From Halogeometricum pallidum JCM 14848 (GTDB lineage: Archaea > Halobacteriota > Halobacteria > Halobacteriales > Haloferacaceae), in NCBI RefSeq assembly GCF_000337095.1, contig NZ_AOIV01000045.1:187378-251377 (forward strand): 64,000 bases of DNA. Reading direction: 5' to 3'. Under the pieces are notes generated by a model. The model was not told where the DNA came from. It ran no database searches and was given only the letters and a program-made list of their open reading frames with translations. Positions 15,902-24,418 of the stretch are shown piece by piece. The translations under genes were made by a program, and so were the position numbers. Position 1 is the stretch's first letter. Each line of letters begins with the position of its first letter.

Positions 15902-17092
15902 ATGCTCGGACAGATAGCACCGCTGTTCCTCGGGAGTCGGTTCCGGGTCGTCGGTACCGTGGTCGCGGCCCTCCTCGTCCTGTGCGGCGGGATGGTCGCC
16001 GCCGGCGTCGTCGGCGCACCCGCCGTCTCGGGCGTCGAGAACCGCTTCGGAAACGTGACCGAGGAGACGACGGACGTCGAGACGACCATCGAGGTGTCGA
16101 ACCCCAACCCCCTGGGGGTCGAACTCGGCGGCGTGACCGTCGGTTACGAGGTGTGGATGAACGACGTGCGGATGGCGAGCGGCGAGAAGTCGGGCGTCGC
16201 CGTCGGCGCGGGGAACGCCACGGTGAACGCGACGACGGAGATGCGGAACGAGCGCATCGCCCCATGGTGGCGGTCGCACGTCCGCAACGGCGAGCACACC
16301 GTCGTCGCCGTCGACCCGACGGTCCGGTCGGCGACGCTCGGCCGCGCGTTCGACGCGCCGAACGTCACGCGCGAGGTGGACACCGACATGCTGTCGCAGT
16401 TCAACTCCACGGAGAGGCGGCCGGTGAACGCCGACGCTCCCGTCGTCTCCGACCCGGTGCTCTACGTCGAGGAGACGCGCGCGGAGTGGGGCGCGGTGAA
16501 CGAGTCGACGACGACGCTCGAACTGGCGTTCGTCGTCCGCAACCCGAAGCCGTACCCGATAACCGTCTCCCGCCTCGGCTACGGCATCGCGATGAACGAC
16601 GTGACGATGGGGAACGGCACTAGCGAGTCGGGATACGTCGTCCCCGCGAAGTCGACGCGGACGATAGCGACGACGACGCACCTCCGCAACGAGAACCTCG
16701 ACGAGTGGTGGGTGAGCCACCTCGAACGGAACCAGGTGAGCGACCTGCGGATAGACTTCCACGCCCGCCTCGACGTGGCGGGCGAGACGCTCCGCGTCCC
16801 CCTCGACGCCCTGACGTACGAGCAGAGGGTCGAGACGGACCTGTTCGGGACGAAACCGACGGCAACGGAAACGGAGAACGCGACCGGCGACGACTCGGCG
16901 GCGTCGACGGCGGAGTCGACTCGAACGGAGACGGAGACGGCGACCCCTGCCGACGGGGACGAGAGCGACGACGGCGGACTCCTCGGCGACGAGGCGACGC
17001 CGACCACAGAAACGGCGACGGACGCCGCCGCGGAGGGCGACGACGGTCTGTTCGCCGTCTTCCCTACCAGCGCCGCCGACCGCGTCGGGTAG
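15902..17092 (+). CDS. Membrane-anchored LEA type 2 (WHy) protein with two repeats
   Basis: The 396-residue protein has an N-terminal TM anchor (about 17-37) and two LEA_2/WHy immunoglobulin-like repeats. Repeat 1 (about 55-140) has VEVSNPNPLGVELGGVTVGY-like features and repeat 2 (about 205-300) VRNPKPYPITVSRLGYGI; both contain the NPxPxxV signature and a shared LRNENLDEWW / MRNERIAPWW element. A T/E/D-rich, O-glycosylation-prone tail follows. There are several N-x-S/T sites. It should face the outside, where LEA2 domains are thought to help against desiccation or salt stress; the true role is unknown. It is a single gene with its own promoter. Confidence 0.82.
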   Translation: MLGQIAPLFLGSRFRVVGTVVAALLVLCGGMVAAGVVGAPAVSGVENRFGNVTEETTDVETTIEVSNPNPLGVELGGVTVGYEVWMNDVRMASGEKSGVAVGAGNATVNATTEMRNERIAPWWRSHVRNGEHTVVAVDPTVRSATLGRAFDAPNVTREVDTDMLSQFNSTERRPVNADAPVVSDPVLYVEETRAEWGAVNESTTTLELAFVVRNPKPYPITVSRLGYGIAMNDVTMGNGTSESGYVVPAKSTRTIATTTHLRNENLDEWWVSHLERNQVSDLRIDFHARLDVAGETLRVPLDALTYEQRVETDLFGTKPTATETENATGDDSAASTAESTRTETETATPADGDESDDGGLLGDEATPTTETATDAAAEGDDGLFAVFPTSAADRVG

Positions 17093-17284
17093 TCCCGAGG
17101 CGCCGGGGTCGGGAACCCGTCGTGAGTCCGGCGCGTCGATAGGTATCCGCACGCTCTTTCGGGGAGGTGGCGGTACGATACGGGAACAGAGGACGACTGC
17201 ATCTCGTTCGAATCGGAGACGACACCTGCAACCTAGTCGAGACCGACGATACGGCGAGAAAAATTCCCCGTCCCCCGCGGCCGC

Positions 17285-18316
17285 TCAGCCGATGGTGACG
17301 TGATCGGACTCCTCGTTCAGCGCGAGGTTCGCCGCTATCTCCGCGTTCCGCATGGCGTACTGGGCGGTCTGCTGGAGGCTGACGAGCACCTCGCGTATCT
17401 GGAGGAGTTGCTCGTTGTCCATCTCGGGCAGGTCGCTGAGGATGTCCTGTTCTTTGTCGCGGATGTCGCGGAACAGTTCGCGGCACTCGACGGTCAGGTC
17501 GTAGTCGCGTTCGACCACCGACTGCACCGCCTTGCTGGTTATCTCGTCGACCTGATCCGTGAAATCGCGGATGCGGCGCATCGTCGTCGAGTCCACGTCG
17601 AGGGTGTGTCCCTCGGCATCCATCACGATTTCGGCGATGTCCTCGGCGTTGTCGGCGGTCAGTTCGAGGTTCTTCGCCACCGAGCGGTAGCCGATGAGGG
17701 GGAAACCGGATTCGAGGCCGACGGCCCGGCAGAGGTTGGGGTTCTGATAGGCCGTAAAGATGAGACGGAGCAGGAGGACGAATATCTTGTTCGCCTGCCG
17801 TTCGCGGTTGAGCGCTCGCTGAGCCAAGTCCGCGTTCCCGTGCGCGAGCGCCTTTATGGCCTCCCCTCTCATCGTGCTGCCCGTGTTCTCCAACCGTTCG
17901 AGGAGGTTGTCGAGGGTGAAGTCCTCGGGGTCGACCGAACAGCGGATGGCGATGCGTTCGGGCGTCTCCTCGATGACGCCGAGACCCATCAGTTGCGTCT
18001 CCGCGCGGTAGACGGCGTTGATGTGTTCGGAGTCGAGGGCCCCCTCGCTCTTCTCGATGTGGATGACCCGCCGGCCGAGCACGTACTGCGCGACGATGGC
18101 GCGTTCGAGGGCGTCGGCGTTGAGGGCGTCCGCTCGGATGGTCGCCAGCGCGTCCTCCTGACTCGCCGACTCGGGCAAGACGGTAAGCGTCCCCTTTCCG
18201 CCCATCCGGAGGGATACCTCGTCGCCCTTGTTCACGTTGTGCTCCTTCGCCCACTCCGCCGGTAACGTCATGGCCAGCGTCGACGGACCCAGTCGCTGGA
18301 CCTTACGCGTCTCCAT
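17285..18316 (-). CDS. phoU: AbrB-PhoU phosphate-type regulator
   Basis: The 343-residue protein combines an N-terminal SpoVT/AbrB swapped-hairpin domain (METRKVQRLGPSTLAMTLP...EWAKEHNVNKGDEVSLR, residues 1-45) with two PhoU three-helix repeats (about 90-340). This fusion is common in haloarchaea and is taken as a phosphate-uptake or general regulator that can bind DNA through AbrB. No pst genes are beside it here. ATG 18316 is preferred over an upstream ATG because it starts exactly at the AbrB domain, after GGAGTGGT. Confidence 0.85.
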   Translation of the reverse strand: METRKVQRLGPSTLAMTLPAEWAKEHNVNKGDEVSLRMGGKGTLTVLPESASQEDALATIRADALNADALERAIVAQYVLGRRVIHIEKSEGALDSEHINAVYRAETQLMGLGVIEETPERIAIRCSVDPEDFTLDNLLERLENTGSTMRGEAIKALAHGNADLAQRALNRERQANKIFVLLLRLIFTAYQNPNLCRAVGLESGFPLIGYRSVAKNLELTADNAEDIAEIVMDAEGHTLDVDSTTMRRIRDFTDQVDEITSKAVQSVVERDYDLTVECRELFRDIRDKEQDILSDLPEMDNEQLLQIREVLVSLQQTAQYAMRNAEIAANLALNEESDHVTIG

Positions 18317-18339
18317 ACCACTCCCCTGGTTGGGGATGA

Positions 18340-18347
18340 CCTTAATC
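18340..18347 (-). promoter_or_regulatory. TATA box of the AbrB-PhoU gene
   Basis: On the minus strand GATTAAGG lies 24-31 bp before ATG 18316; a second TATATAG stands at 18352-18358. The 18340-18430 stretch is AT-richer than its surroundings. Confidence 0.45.
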
Positions 18348-18446
18348 CTCACTATATGGCGATTATACGTACACTCAGAAGGGGTACGCATATGATTGGT
18401 CATTGCTATCACTAGTCACTGTCAGTAAGAGAGAGGGTATTGAAGA

Positions 18447-19523
18447 TTAGACTATCTCCATCATCCGCCGCTCGAACCGGCCGACGCGGACGCGAGTCCA
18501 CCCGCGGAGTTCCGCGTCGAGTTCGGGGTCGTCGGTGTCGACGCGCAGTTTCCCGATACCGTCGAGTTTCGACCGCGAGGCGACTATCTCCACCTCGCAC
18601 CGGCGGATCACGTCGGGCGACAGTTGCGGGTTGCCGCGCCCGAAGACGAACCCCTGCCCGCCGATGGGCGAGACGACGACGACGTTCTCGCCGTCGGGGC
18701 CCAAACTATCCAGAATCTCCCGTTCCGCGGCGTCGCGGACGAGCACCTCCCCGTCCCGCCAGACGTCGACGCCGATGGGCGAGCCCTCGAACCCGAGTTC
18801 GGCCTTCACCGCGCCGACGGTGCTCCCCGGTCCGAGGACGAACGTCTTCCCGGACGCCGCCCGGATGTCTTCTGCGACGCCAGCGGCGAGTGCGTCCACC
18901 GTGCCGCCGCCGAGTTGCTTCGAGGATTGCATGTCGTCGGCGACGGGGACGGACGCGACGGCGCGGAGTTCGGGGTGCACCTCGCCCTCGCGGTAGTCGT
19001 CCTCGTCGATGTCCATCACCTCGCGGCGTTCCGTCCGGTCGAACGTCGTCGCCACGACGGCCGCGTCCTCGGGCGAGACGGCGAACACCGACGAGTACAC
19101 CTTCACGCCCGCGGGCGCGCCCAGCATCGGCACCTTGCCGCCTCCGTCCGCCTCCGCCAGCGCCTCGGCCACGTCCGCGGCGGTGCCGTCGCCCCCGACG
19201 AAGAGAACCAGGTCGACGCCCGCGTCGAGGAACGCCCTGACGGCGCGTCCGGTGTCCTCCGCGGTGGTCTCTTCGCCCGACGGGCGGCCCGGCACCTCGG
19301 GCGAGAGGCCCGCTTCCCGGGCCGCGGACTCGCCCATCTCGCCGCCCCACGCGAGGACAATCGCGTCAGTGTCCCGAAGCGCCTCGAACATCCGACGCGC
19401 CCGGTCGGGGGCGCGCGGGTCGGCGCCGCGGGCGCGCGCCTCCGCGACTTTCCCGTCGGTTCCCTTCAGTCCGACTCGTCCGCCCATCCCCGCGATGGGG
19501 TTCACGACGACGCCGATTCGCAT
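18447..19523 (-). CDS. ATP-NAD/AcoX-type kinase
   Basis: The 358-residue protein has an N-terminal nucleotide fold (MRIGVVVNPIAGMGGRVGLKGTDG) and the NAD-kinase GGDGT motif in VLFVGGDGTAADVAEAL (about 120-136), followed by PMLGAPAGVKVYSSVFA. This is the ATP-NAD/AcoX branch, which is longer than classical NAD kinase; the substrate is not established for the haloarchaeal members. ATG 19523 is used because the frame above it adds no conserved residues. The gene runs in the same direction as the AbrB-PhoU gene, with 130 bp between. Confidence 0.82.
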   Translation of the reverse strand: MRIGVVVNPIAGMGGRVGLKGTDGKVAEARARGADPRAPDRARRMFEALRDTDAIVLAWGGEMGESAAREAGLSPEVPGRPSGEETTAEDTGRAVRAFLDAGVDLVLFVGGDGTAADVAEALAEADGGGKVPMLGAPAGVKVYSSVFAVSPEDAAVVATTFDRTERREVMDIDEDDYREGEVHPELRAVASVPVADDMQSSKQLGGGTVDALAAGVAEDIRAASGKTFVLGPGSTVGAVKAELGFEGSPIGVDVWRDGEVLVRDAAEREILDSLGPDGENVVVVSPIGGQGFVFGRGNPQLSPDVIRRCEVEIVASRSKLDGIGKLRVDTDDPELDAELRGWTRVRVGRFERRMMEIV

Positions 19524-19641
19524 AGGCGAGTGGAGCGGAGGCCGGCGCAAAAGCCCGCCGGTCGGCGCGCCGGTCCGGCGGAGGCGGGCGGCGTCGGAAC
19601 TCGAACGTTTAAGAACGGTCCGCGGTAACAGTCGGGCAATA

Positions 19642-19758
19642 ATGATGTTGCTGCTTCAGGCGAGCGCCGAACCGTTCCCCATTATGGAGACGGGGGCGAC
19701 GATTCTCATCGTGGGCATTCTGATGACCGTGGGTTGGCTCCTCTATCTGTACCGGTAG
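19642..19758 (+). CDS. Small single-TM protein (38 residues)
   Basis: The very short protein MMLLLQASAEPFPIMETG... carries one hydrophobic helix (about residues 18-36) and ends in LLYLYR. TTTAAG (19608-19613) lies about 29-34 bp before ATG 19642, supporting leaderless expression. Tiny membrane proteins of this kind recur in haloarchaea; function unknown. It is convergent with the CinA-like gene, with 10 bp between. Confidence 0.6.
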   Translation: MMLLLQASAEPFPIMETGATILIVGILMTVGWLLYLYR

Positions 19759-19768
19759 CCGCCGCGGC

Positions 19769-20467
19769 CTACTCCTCCGCCGGGACGACGTCGACGTGTT
19801 CGCGAAGCCACGCCGCCGCCTCCTCGACTTCCGTCTCGTCGGTGCCGGAGAGCTTCAGTCGGACGTTCTCGCCGGGGTAGCTCCCGACGGTCACGTCGAA
19901 CGCCGCCTGCACGTCGCGGAGGCGGTCTAACAGTCCGCTCTCGGGTTCGCTCGTCACCACCGCCCGCGTGAACGTCTCCTCGCCGTCGAACTCCTCGGCG
20001 ACGAGTTCGAACATCGCCTTCATCTCGTCGGGGACGCCCGGGAGCACGTAGATGCCCTCGACGACGGCGCCGGGCGCGACGCCCTCCTCGTTCGGGAGCA
20101 TCCGCGCCCGCGCGGGCAGGTGGGCCGTCCCCTCGGCCAGTTCGTCGGCGATGTAGCCGCCGTGCTCTGTCAACCACGCCAGCGCCTCCTCGTGCTCTAC
20201 CAACTCCCGTCCGACGGCGGCGGCGACGCCGGCCATCGTCAGGTCGTCGTGCGTCGGGCCGAGGCCGCCGGTGACGACGACGGCGTCGTATTCGGCGCGG
20301 TACTCGTTGACCACGCGGGCGATGTCCGAGACGCGGTCCGGCACCGTCGTCACGCGTTCGACGCGCGCGCCGCGGGCCGCGAGCCGTTCGCACAGCCACG
20401 AGGCGTTCGTGTTCACGGTGTCACCCGCGAGGAGTTCGTCCCCGACGGTGACGACTGCAACTCGCAT
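19769..20467 (-). CDS. CinA-like molybdopterin-binding domain protein
   Basis: The 232-residue protein consists of a MoaB/MogA-type domain as in CinA: MRVAVVTVGDELLAGDTVNTNASWL at the start, TVPDRVSDIARVV, and the signature VTGGLGPTHDDLTM (about 66-79), then VYVLPGVPDEMKAMF-like motif. It lacks the C-terminal deamidase part of bacterial CinA. Members are linked to NAD-derivative or ADP-ribose turnover (COG1058), but activity here is unproven. ATG 20467; the upstream CCGGGTAAAAGG contains a fair TATA element. Confidence 0.85.
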   Translation of the reverse strand: MRVAVVTVGDELLAGDTVNTNASWLCERLAARGARVERVTTVPDRVSDIARVVNEYRAEYDAVVVTGGLGPTHDDLTMAGVAAAVGRELVEHEEALAWLTEHGGYIADELAEGTAHLPARARMLPNEEGVAPGAVVEGIYVLPGVPDEMKAMFELVAEEFDGEETFTRAVVTSEPESGLLDRLRDVQAAFDVTVGSYPGENVRLKLSGTDETEVEEAAAWLREHVDVVPAEE

Positions 20468-20694
20468 GGCCGCCCGTAGGCGCAGGCCGGGTAAAAGGGC
20501 GCGGCCCGCGGCGAGGGCTACCCGTTCGTCCGACGCGCCATCGACTCGGGGCACCGTCGGCCCCGTACCTGTCGTCTTCGCGGACTCCGGAGCGCTCCCG
20601 AGCGCTCCCGTTCGTTCATTCCGACCAATCCGTAACCCACACATACATAATCTTAATATAAACATTTTACCCACCGACGGGAGATTCGAAAACG

Positions 20695-21885
20695 ATGTCA
20701 TCAGATGAACACGAAGTCGGTCGACGGTCGTTCGTCGCGGGAACCGGTGCGCTGCTCGGCGCGTCGTCGCTCGGCGGAGTCGCCGCGGCGACGCACGAGG
20801 ACGCGAACGGGACCGAGTCGGAGAACCACGGGAACGAACACTGGTCCGGCGGGCACTCGGAGCCGGAGATAATCGCACACCGCGGATTCGCCGGCGTCTA
20901 CCCCGAGAACACCCTCGGCGCGTTCGGCCGGGCGACGTGGGGCGACGACGCCGACATGATAGAACTGGATATCATCCCCTCGGCGGACGGCGAGGTCATG
21001 GTCATTCACGACCCCGACCTGAGTAGCCGCGACGAGGGGACGCGGGGACTGACGGACCTCGACGGCTACGTCTGGGAGTACACGGCGGACGAACTCCGGG
21101 AGGCGGACGTGCTTCAGAGCGGCGAGTCGGTTCCGACGCTCGGCGAGGTGTTCGACCTCATCCCCGACTCCGTCGGCGTCAACATCGAGTTCAAGAACCC
21201 GGACACGACCGATACCTACACCTCCCAGAAACTCTCCGAGGAGCGACTCTCCCAGCAGATGGAGGTGTGGCGGCCGATGGCCGAGAAGGCGCTTGATATC
21301 GCCGGGAATTACGAGAACGACGTGCTCGTCTCGTCGTTCGCCGAGGCGGCCATCGCCGTCGTCCGCGACATCGACCCCGACGTCCCGGTGGCGTACCTGT
21401 TCTGGGACTCCATCGAGACGGGACTGGAAATCACGCGGGAGTACGACTGTGAGGCCATCCACCCGCCGTACAACATGGTCAAGGGGACGCCGTTCTTCGG
21501 CGACGAGTACTATCTGTCGGGGCCGTTCGCGGACGTCGACCTCGTGAAGGTCGCCCACGAGGAGGGCCGCGCCGTGAACGTGTGGACCATCGGAACGTGG
21601 TATCAAGCCGAACAACTGACCGCCGCCGGCGTCGACGGCCTCATCGCCGACTACCCGAACCTGCTGTGGTCCGGCAACGACGAGATGGAGTGGGACGACC
21701 CCGATTCCGGGGACGGCGAGGCAACCGAGACGGGAACGGAAACGAGTACCGAGGCCGAGGCCGAGACAGCCACCGGGACGGAGACGGAAACGGAAACTAC
21801 GACCGGAACGGCGAACGGAACAGAAATAGAAACGGGGACGACCGCTCCCGCGTCGACGGGCACCGGGACCGACGGCGGGAACTGA
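20695..21885 (+). CDS. Tat-exported glycerophosphodiester phosphodiesterase
   Basis: The 396-residue protein begins with a Tat signal (GRRSFVAGTGALLGASSLGG, cleavage near residue 33). The GDPD barrel follows: IIAHRGFAGVYPENT (catalytic His, about 59-73), a metal-binding IELDII, VIHDPDL (second His), IEFKNPD (Glu) and C-terminal VNVWTIGTW. It hydrolyses glycerophosphodiesters outside the cell and may serve phosphate or glycerol scavenging. The last 60 residues are a T/E/G repeat tail, probably a flexible, glycosylated extension. AT-rich DNA (20650-20668, containing TTAATATAAA) provides the promoter. Confidence 0.9.
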   Translation: MSSDEHEVGRRSFVAGTGALLGASSLGGVAAATHEDANGTESENHGNEHWSGGHSEPEIIAHRGFAGVYPENTLGAFGRATWGDDADMIELDIIPSADGEVMVIHDPDLSSRDEGTRGLTDLDGYVWEYTADELREADVLQSGESVPTLGEVFDLIPDSVGVNIEFKNPDTTDTYTSQKLSEERLSQQMEVWRPMAEKALDIAGNYENDVLVSSFAEAAIAVVRDIDPDVPVAYLFWDSIETGLEITREYDCEAIHPPYNMVKGTPFFGDEYYLSGPFADVDLVKVAHEEGRAVNVWTIGTWYQAEQLTAAGVDGLIADYPNLLWSGNDEMEWDDPDSGDGEATETGTETSTEAEAETATGTETETETTTGTANGTEIETGTTAPASTGTGTDGGN

Positions 21886-21891
21886 CTCCCG

Positions 21892-22698
21892 TCAGCGCAT
21901 CCCCGGCGGCGGGTCGTCGTCGAACTCGTCGCCCTCGGTGTCGACGTTCAGACCCATCTCCTCGCGCTGTTCCCGCAGCGCCTCTATCTTCTGGCGGTAG
22001 TACAGCAGGCCGCCGACGCCGATGAGGGCGAACAGGGCGAACACGCCGCCGAACACGTACAGGTCGCGTTCGAGGAAGAACTGCACGGAGACGGTGTCTG
22101 CGTTCTCCCCGATGTTCTGCCACCGCAGGAGGCTCCGGCCGTCGTCGGTGGTCAGACGCTCGTAGCCGCTCGGGTTCGCCTGTCCGATGATGGGTGCGTC
22201 GATGCTGCGGTCCGGCGGGAGGACGATTTCGTAGGAACCCCGCACGTACGTCGGCAGCGAGAAGCGCTTCGGCGACCCGCCGCTGGCGAACGCGAGGTGG
22301 CCGCCGCTCGTTCCGTTCGGCAGGACGACCGTCGTCACGTCGCGGTTCTGCTGCACCGCGCCGCCGCGGTTCCGAATCTCCGATCCGTTGATGACGGTGC
22401 CGTTCGGGTAGCGGTAGCGCACCGACTCGACGGACAGGGGGTTCCGGCCGCCGACGCCGTCGCGCCGGTAGAGCTCTATCTCCGATTGATTCAGCTCGTA
22501 CACCGCGGTGAACTTCGTGCTCTCCAGAATCTCGATGTGAACCGTCGCGTTCGAATCCCACGCGTAGCCGCCCTCGACGGGCGGTTGCGAGTCGAGACGC
22601 TCGGCCGGGACGTCGTTGGAGCCGAACAGGCCGAGACAACCGGACGTGGCGGCCAGGAGGACGAGCGCGGCGAACGCGAGAAGCAGTCGTCGGTTCAT
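21892..22698 (-). CDS. Membrane lipoprotein, DUF5803 family
   Basis: The 268-residue protein starts with a Sec lipoprotein signal (MNRRLLLAFAALVLLAATSGC; lipobox Cys about residue 21). An extracellular beta-rich region with N-x-S/T sites follows, then a C-terminal TM (about 218-238) and a short cytoplasmic DDPPPGMR tail. The architecture agrees with haloarchaeal DUF5803 proteins of unknown role. It lies 10 bp downstream of the DUF2110 gene in the same direction, so it may be in the tfe operon. Confidence 0.8.
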   Translation of the reverse strand: MNRRLLLAFAALVLLAATSGCLGLFGSNDVPAERLDSQPPVEGGYAWDSNATVHIEILESTKFTAVYELNQSEIELYRRDGVGGRNPLSVESVRYRYPNGTVINGSEIRNRGGAVQQNRDVTTVVLPNGTSGGHLAFASGGSPKRFSLPTYVRGSYEIVLPPDRSIDAPIIGQANPSGYERLTTDDGRSLLRWQNIGENADTVSVQFFLERDLYVFGGVFALFALIGVGGLLYYRQKIEALREQREEMGLNVDTEGDEFDDDPPPGMR

Positions 22699-22708
22699 TC
22701 GTGCGGGC

Positions 22709-23392
22709 TCAGGTGAGGACGCACTTGAGTTCGGAGGGGAGGTACGTCCCGATGCTGGCGAGGAGTCCCGGCGGGTCCGTCCCCTCGGGGCAGACGATGC
22801 TCTGTTCGAGGAGGCCGAGGCGCTCGACGGTGACGATGTCCTCGGCGTGCCCCGCGCGGTTGACCGTCGCGCGGACCTCACCGCGGGTGGCGCTGTTGAC
22901 GTTCACGCGCCCGCTCCGACGCTCCTCGCGGGTCCATCCGTACAGGCGGTCCCGCGTCTCGTCGGCGAGGCGCGAGCCGTCCTCGTCGTAGACGAACGCC
23001 AGCGGCGTGTGCTGGACGATGCCGAAGCGGTCCCGAATCTGCGTCGGCGACCCCGTTCCGAGGCCGAGGTCGTCCGTCGAGATGCGGACGCGGTTCTGAA
23101 AGCCGACGTCGAGGACGAACCCGTCTTCGTCCCACTGGTCGAGGGTGCCGACGTACGTCTCGCCCTCGGTCAGGTGCGGGGTCACCTCGCCCCACTCCTC
23201 GCCGAGGAGGTTCCGCGCGGCCGTGGCGTCGTCGCCCGTCACGGTGACGGAGACGAAGTCGTCGTCGCGGACGCCGATATCCCACGTCACGTCCAACTCG
23301 CCCACGTCGTTGCGGATGAGCGAGTCGAGGCTGTCGAGGGCGCGTTCCCGCGCGTCCCCTTCGACGTAGCACTTTGTGGCGAGAACGACCAT
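22709..23392 (-). CDS. DUF2110 family protein, coupled to TFE
   Basis: The 227-residue protein matches archaeal DUF2110: N-terminal MVVLATKCYVEGDARERALD, a central S1/OB-like strand set (YVGTLDQWDEDGFVLDVGF) and a C-terminal HhH-like segment (VTVERLGLLEQSIVCPEGTDPPGLLASIG). The central part resembles an RNA-binding beta barrel; this is my reading of the fold. Its ATG overlaps the stop codon of tfe by one base (TAATG), so translation is coupled. A role in transcription or RNA handling is suggested by the coupling only. Confidence 0.8.
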   Translation of the reverse strand: MVVLATKCYVEGDARERALDSLDSLIRNDVGELDVTWDIGVRDDDFVSVTVTGDDATAARNLLGEEWGEVTPHLTEGETYVGTLDQWDEDGFVLDVGFQNRVRISTDDLGLGTGSPTQIRDRFGIVQHTPLAFVYDEDGSRLADETRDRLYGWTREERRSGRVNVNSATRGEVRATVNRAGHAEDIVTVERLGLLEQSIVCPEGTDPPGLLASIGTYLPSELKCVLT

Positions 23393-23919
23393 TAGTGCGA
23401 CTTCGCCTCGACGTTCAGTTCGTCCCGCAACTCCTCGATGCGTCGCTCCATCCCCTCGACCATGTCGTCGTTCTCCATCGGTTCCAACGGCGCGCCCGTC
23501 TCGGGGCACTGGAAGCCGAGTTCCATCGCCTCGGAGAACTCGAAGCGGATGCCCGCCGGTTCCGAGAGGTAGAACTCGTGGGTCCGCTCGTACTCCAGTC
23601 GGTCTTCGAGCGCTTCGAGGAGTCGGTACATCTCCTCTTCGAGGTTCTCCGGGATGTTCTCGTAGTGGAACGTCCACAGGTAGGTGAGCCACCCCGAGTC
23701 CTCGTCGCGCACGCGGCGGTACGACGCGAGGTCGTTCTCGTACAGGATGAAGAGCGCTCGGCGAACGTCGTTCAGTTCGAGGCCCAACTCCTCGGCCAAC
23801 TCCTCGTCGGTGACCTCGCCGTCCGGCGGCGCGGCCGCGACCGGCATCCCCGTCGGTCCTACCAACTCGTGGAGGTACTTCTGGATGACAGGGTCGTTCA
23901 GCAGCCCTTCAAAAGCCAT
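23392..23919 (-). CDS. tfe: Transcription initiation factor TFE (TFIIE-alpha homologue)
   Basis: The 175-residue protein has the extended winged helix (residues 1-85, with VTDEELAEELGLELNDVRRALFILYENDLASYRR), a coiled linker (about 90-112) and the zinc-ribbon region (113-150). TFE stabilises the open preinitiation complex with RNA polymerase. The zinc ribbon is degraded: where family members have two CxxC pairs, this protein has S119/A122 and C138/T141, a single Cys. The surrounding FEFSEAMELGFQCPE is otherwise well conserved. ATG 23919, TTTAAA box 26-31 bp upstream. First gene of a tfe-DUF2110-lipoprotein run. Confidence 0.93.
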   Translation of the reverse strand: MAFEGLLNDPVIQKYLHELVGPTGMPVAAAPPDGEVTDEELAEELGLELNDVRRALFILYENDLASYRRVRDEDSGWLTYLWTFHYENIPENLEEEMYRLLEALEDRLEYERTHEFYLSEPAGIRFEFSEAMELGFQCPETGAPLEPMENDDMVEGMERRIEELRDELNVEAKSH

Positions 23920-23944
23920 TGGGTATCTTTCCGTCGCTAAGCAG

Positions 23945-23950
23945 TTTAAA
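23945..23950 (-). promoter_or_regulatory. TATA box of the tfe operon
   Basis: TTTAAA (palindromic) lies 26-31 bp before ATG 23919 on the minus strand, suggesting a leaderless tfe mRNA. Confidence 0.6.
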
Positions 23951-24010
23951 AGCACCGAATACGGGGAGGTGCGGGCGAATCTTCATGGCGGTTCCGACCT
24001 CGTAGACGGT

Positions 24011-24370
24011 ATGACCGAACTGGTCGACGTGCTCCGGTTCTCCCGCGCCGGCGAACCCGACCGGTACGTGGCGGTGCCGGCCGGCGAGGGGGCGCGCGTC
24101 GTCGCGACGCGCGAGCGCGAACGGTGCAGGCGCGTGCGGATTTTGCGGGCGCTGAAGTGGTTCGTCGTCCTCGTTTCGGCCGGGTACGCGGCCGTCGTCG
24201 CAGGGCGGGTGGTGCTCGGCCTCTTCGGCGCCGGACTCGTTCACGTCCTCGTCGGCGTCGACATCCTGCGGGCCCGGCGAGCGGTGCCGGAGGTGGTCGC
24301 CGCCGACGTGCGCCGGGACGAGGCGAGCGAACGGTACGGCGACGACGCCGCGGCGTCGACCGCCGAGTGA
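24011..24370 (+). CDS. Small membrane protein of unknown function
   Basis: The 119-residue protein has a soluble N-terminal part with VDVLRFSRAGEPDRYVAVPAGEGARV (residues 4-30), a basic stretch and one or two hydrophobic helices (about 47-82), then an acidic tail. No named family is recognised. The ATG is the first clear start; the gene is divergent from tfe with 91 bp between. Confidence 0.6.
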   Translation: MTELVDVLRFSRAGEPDRYVAVPAGEGARVVATRERERCRRVRILRALKWFVVLVSAGYAAVVAGRVVLGLFGAGLVHVLVGVDILRARRAVPEVVAADVRRDEASERYGDDAAASTAE

Positions 24371-24418
24371 CGCCCACGGAACGCCCGAACGGCCGCCGGA
24401 AGCGGCGCCGGACTCCGC

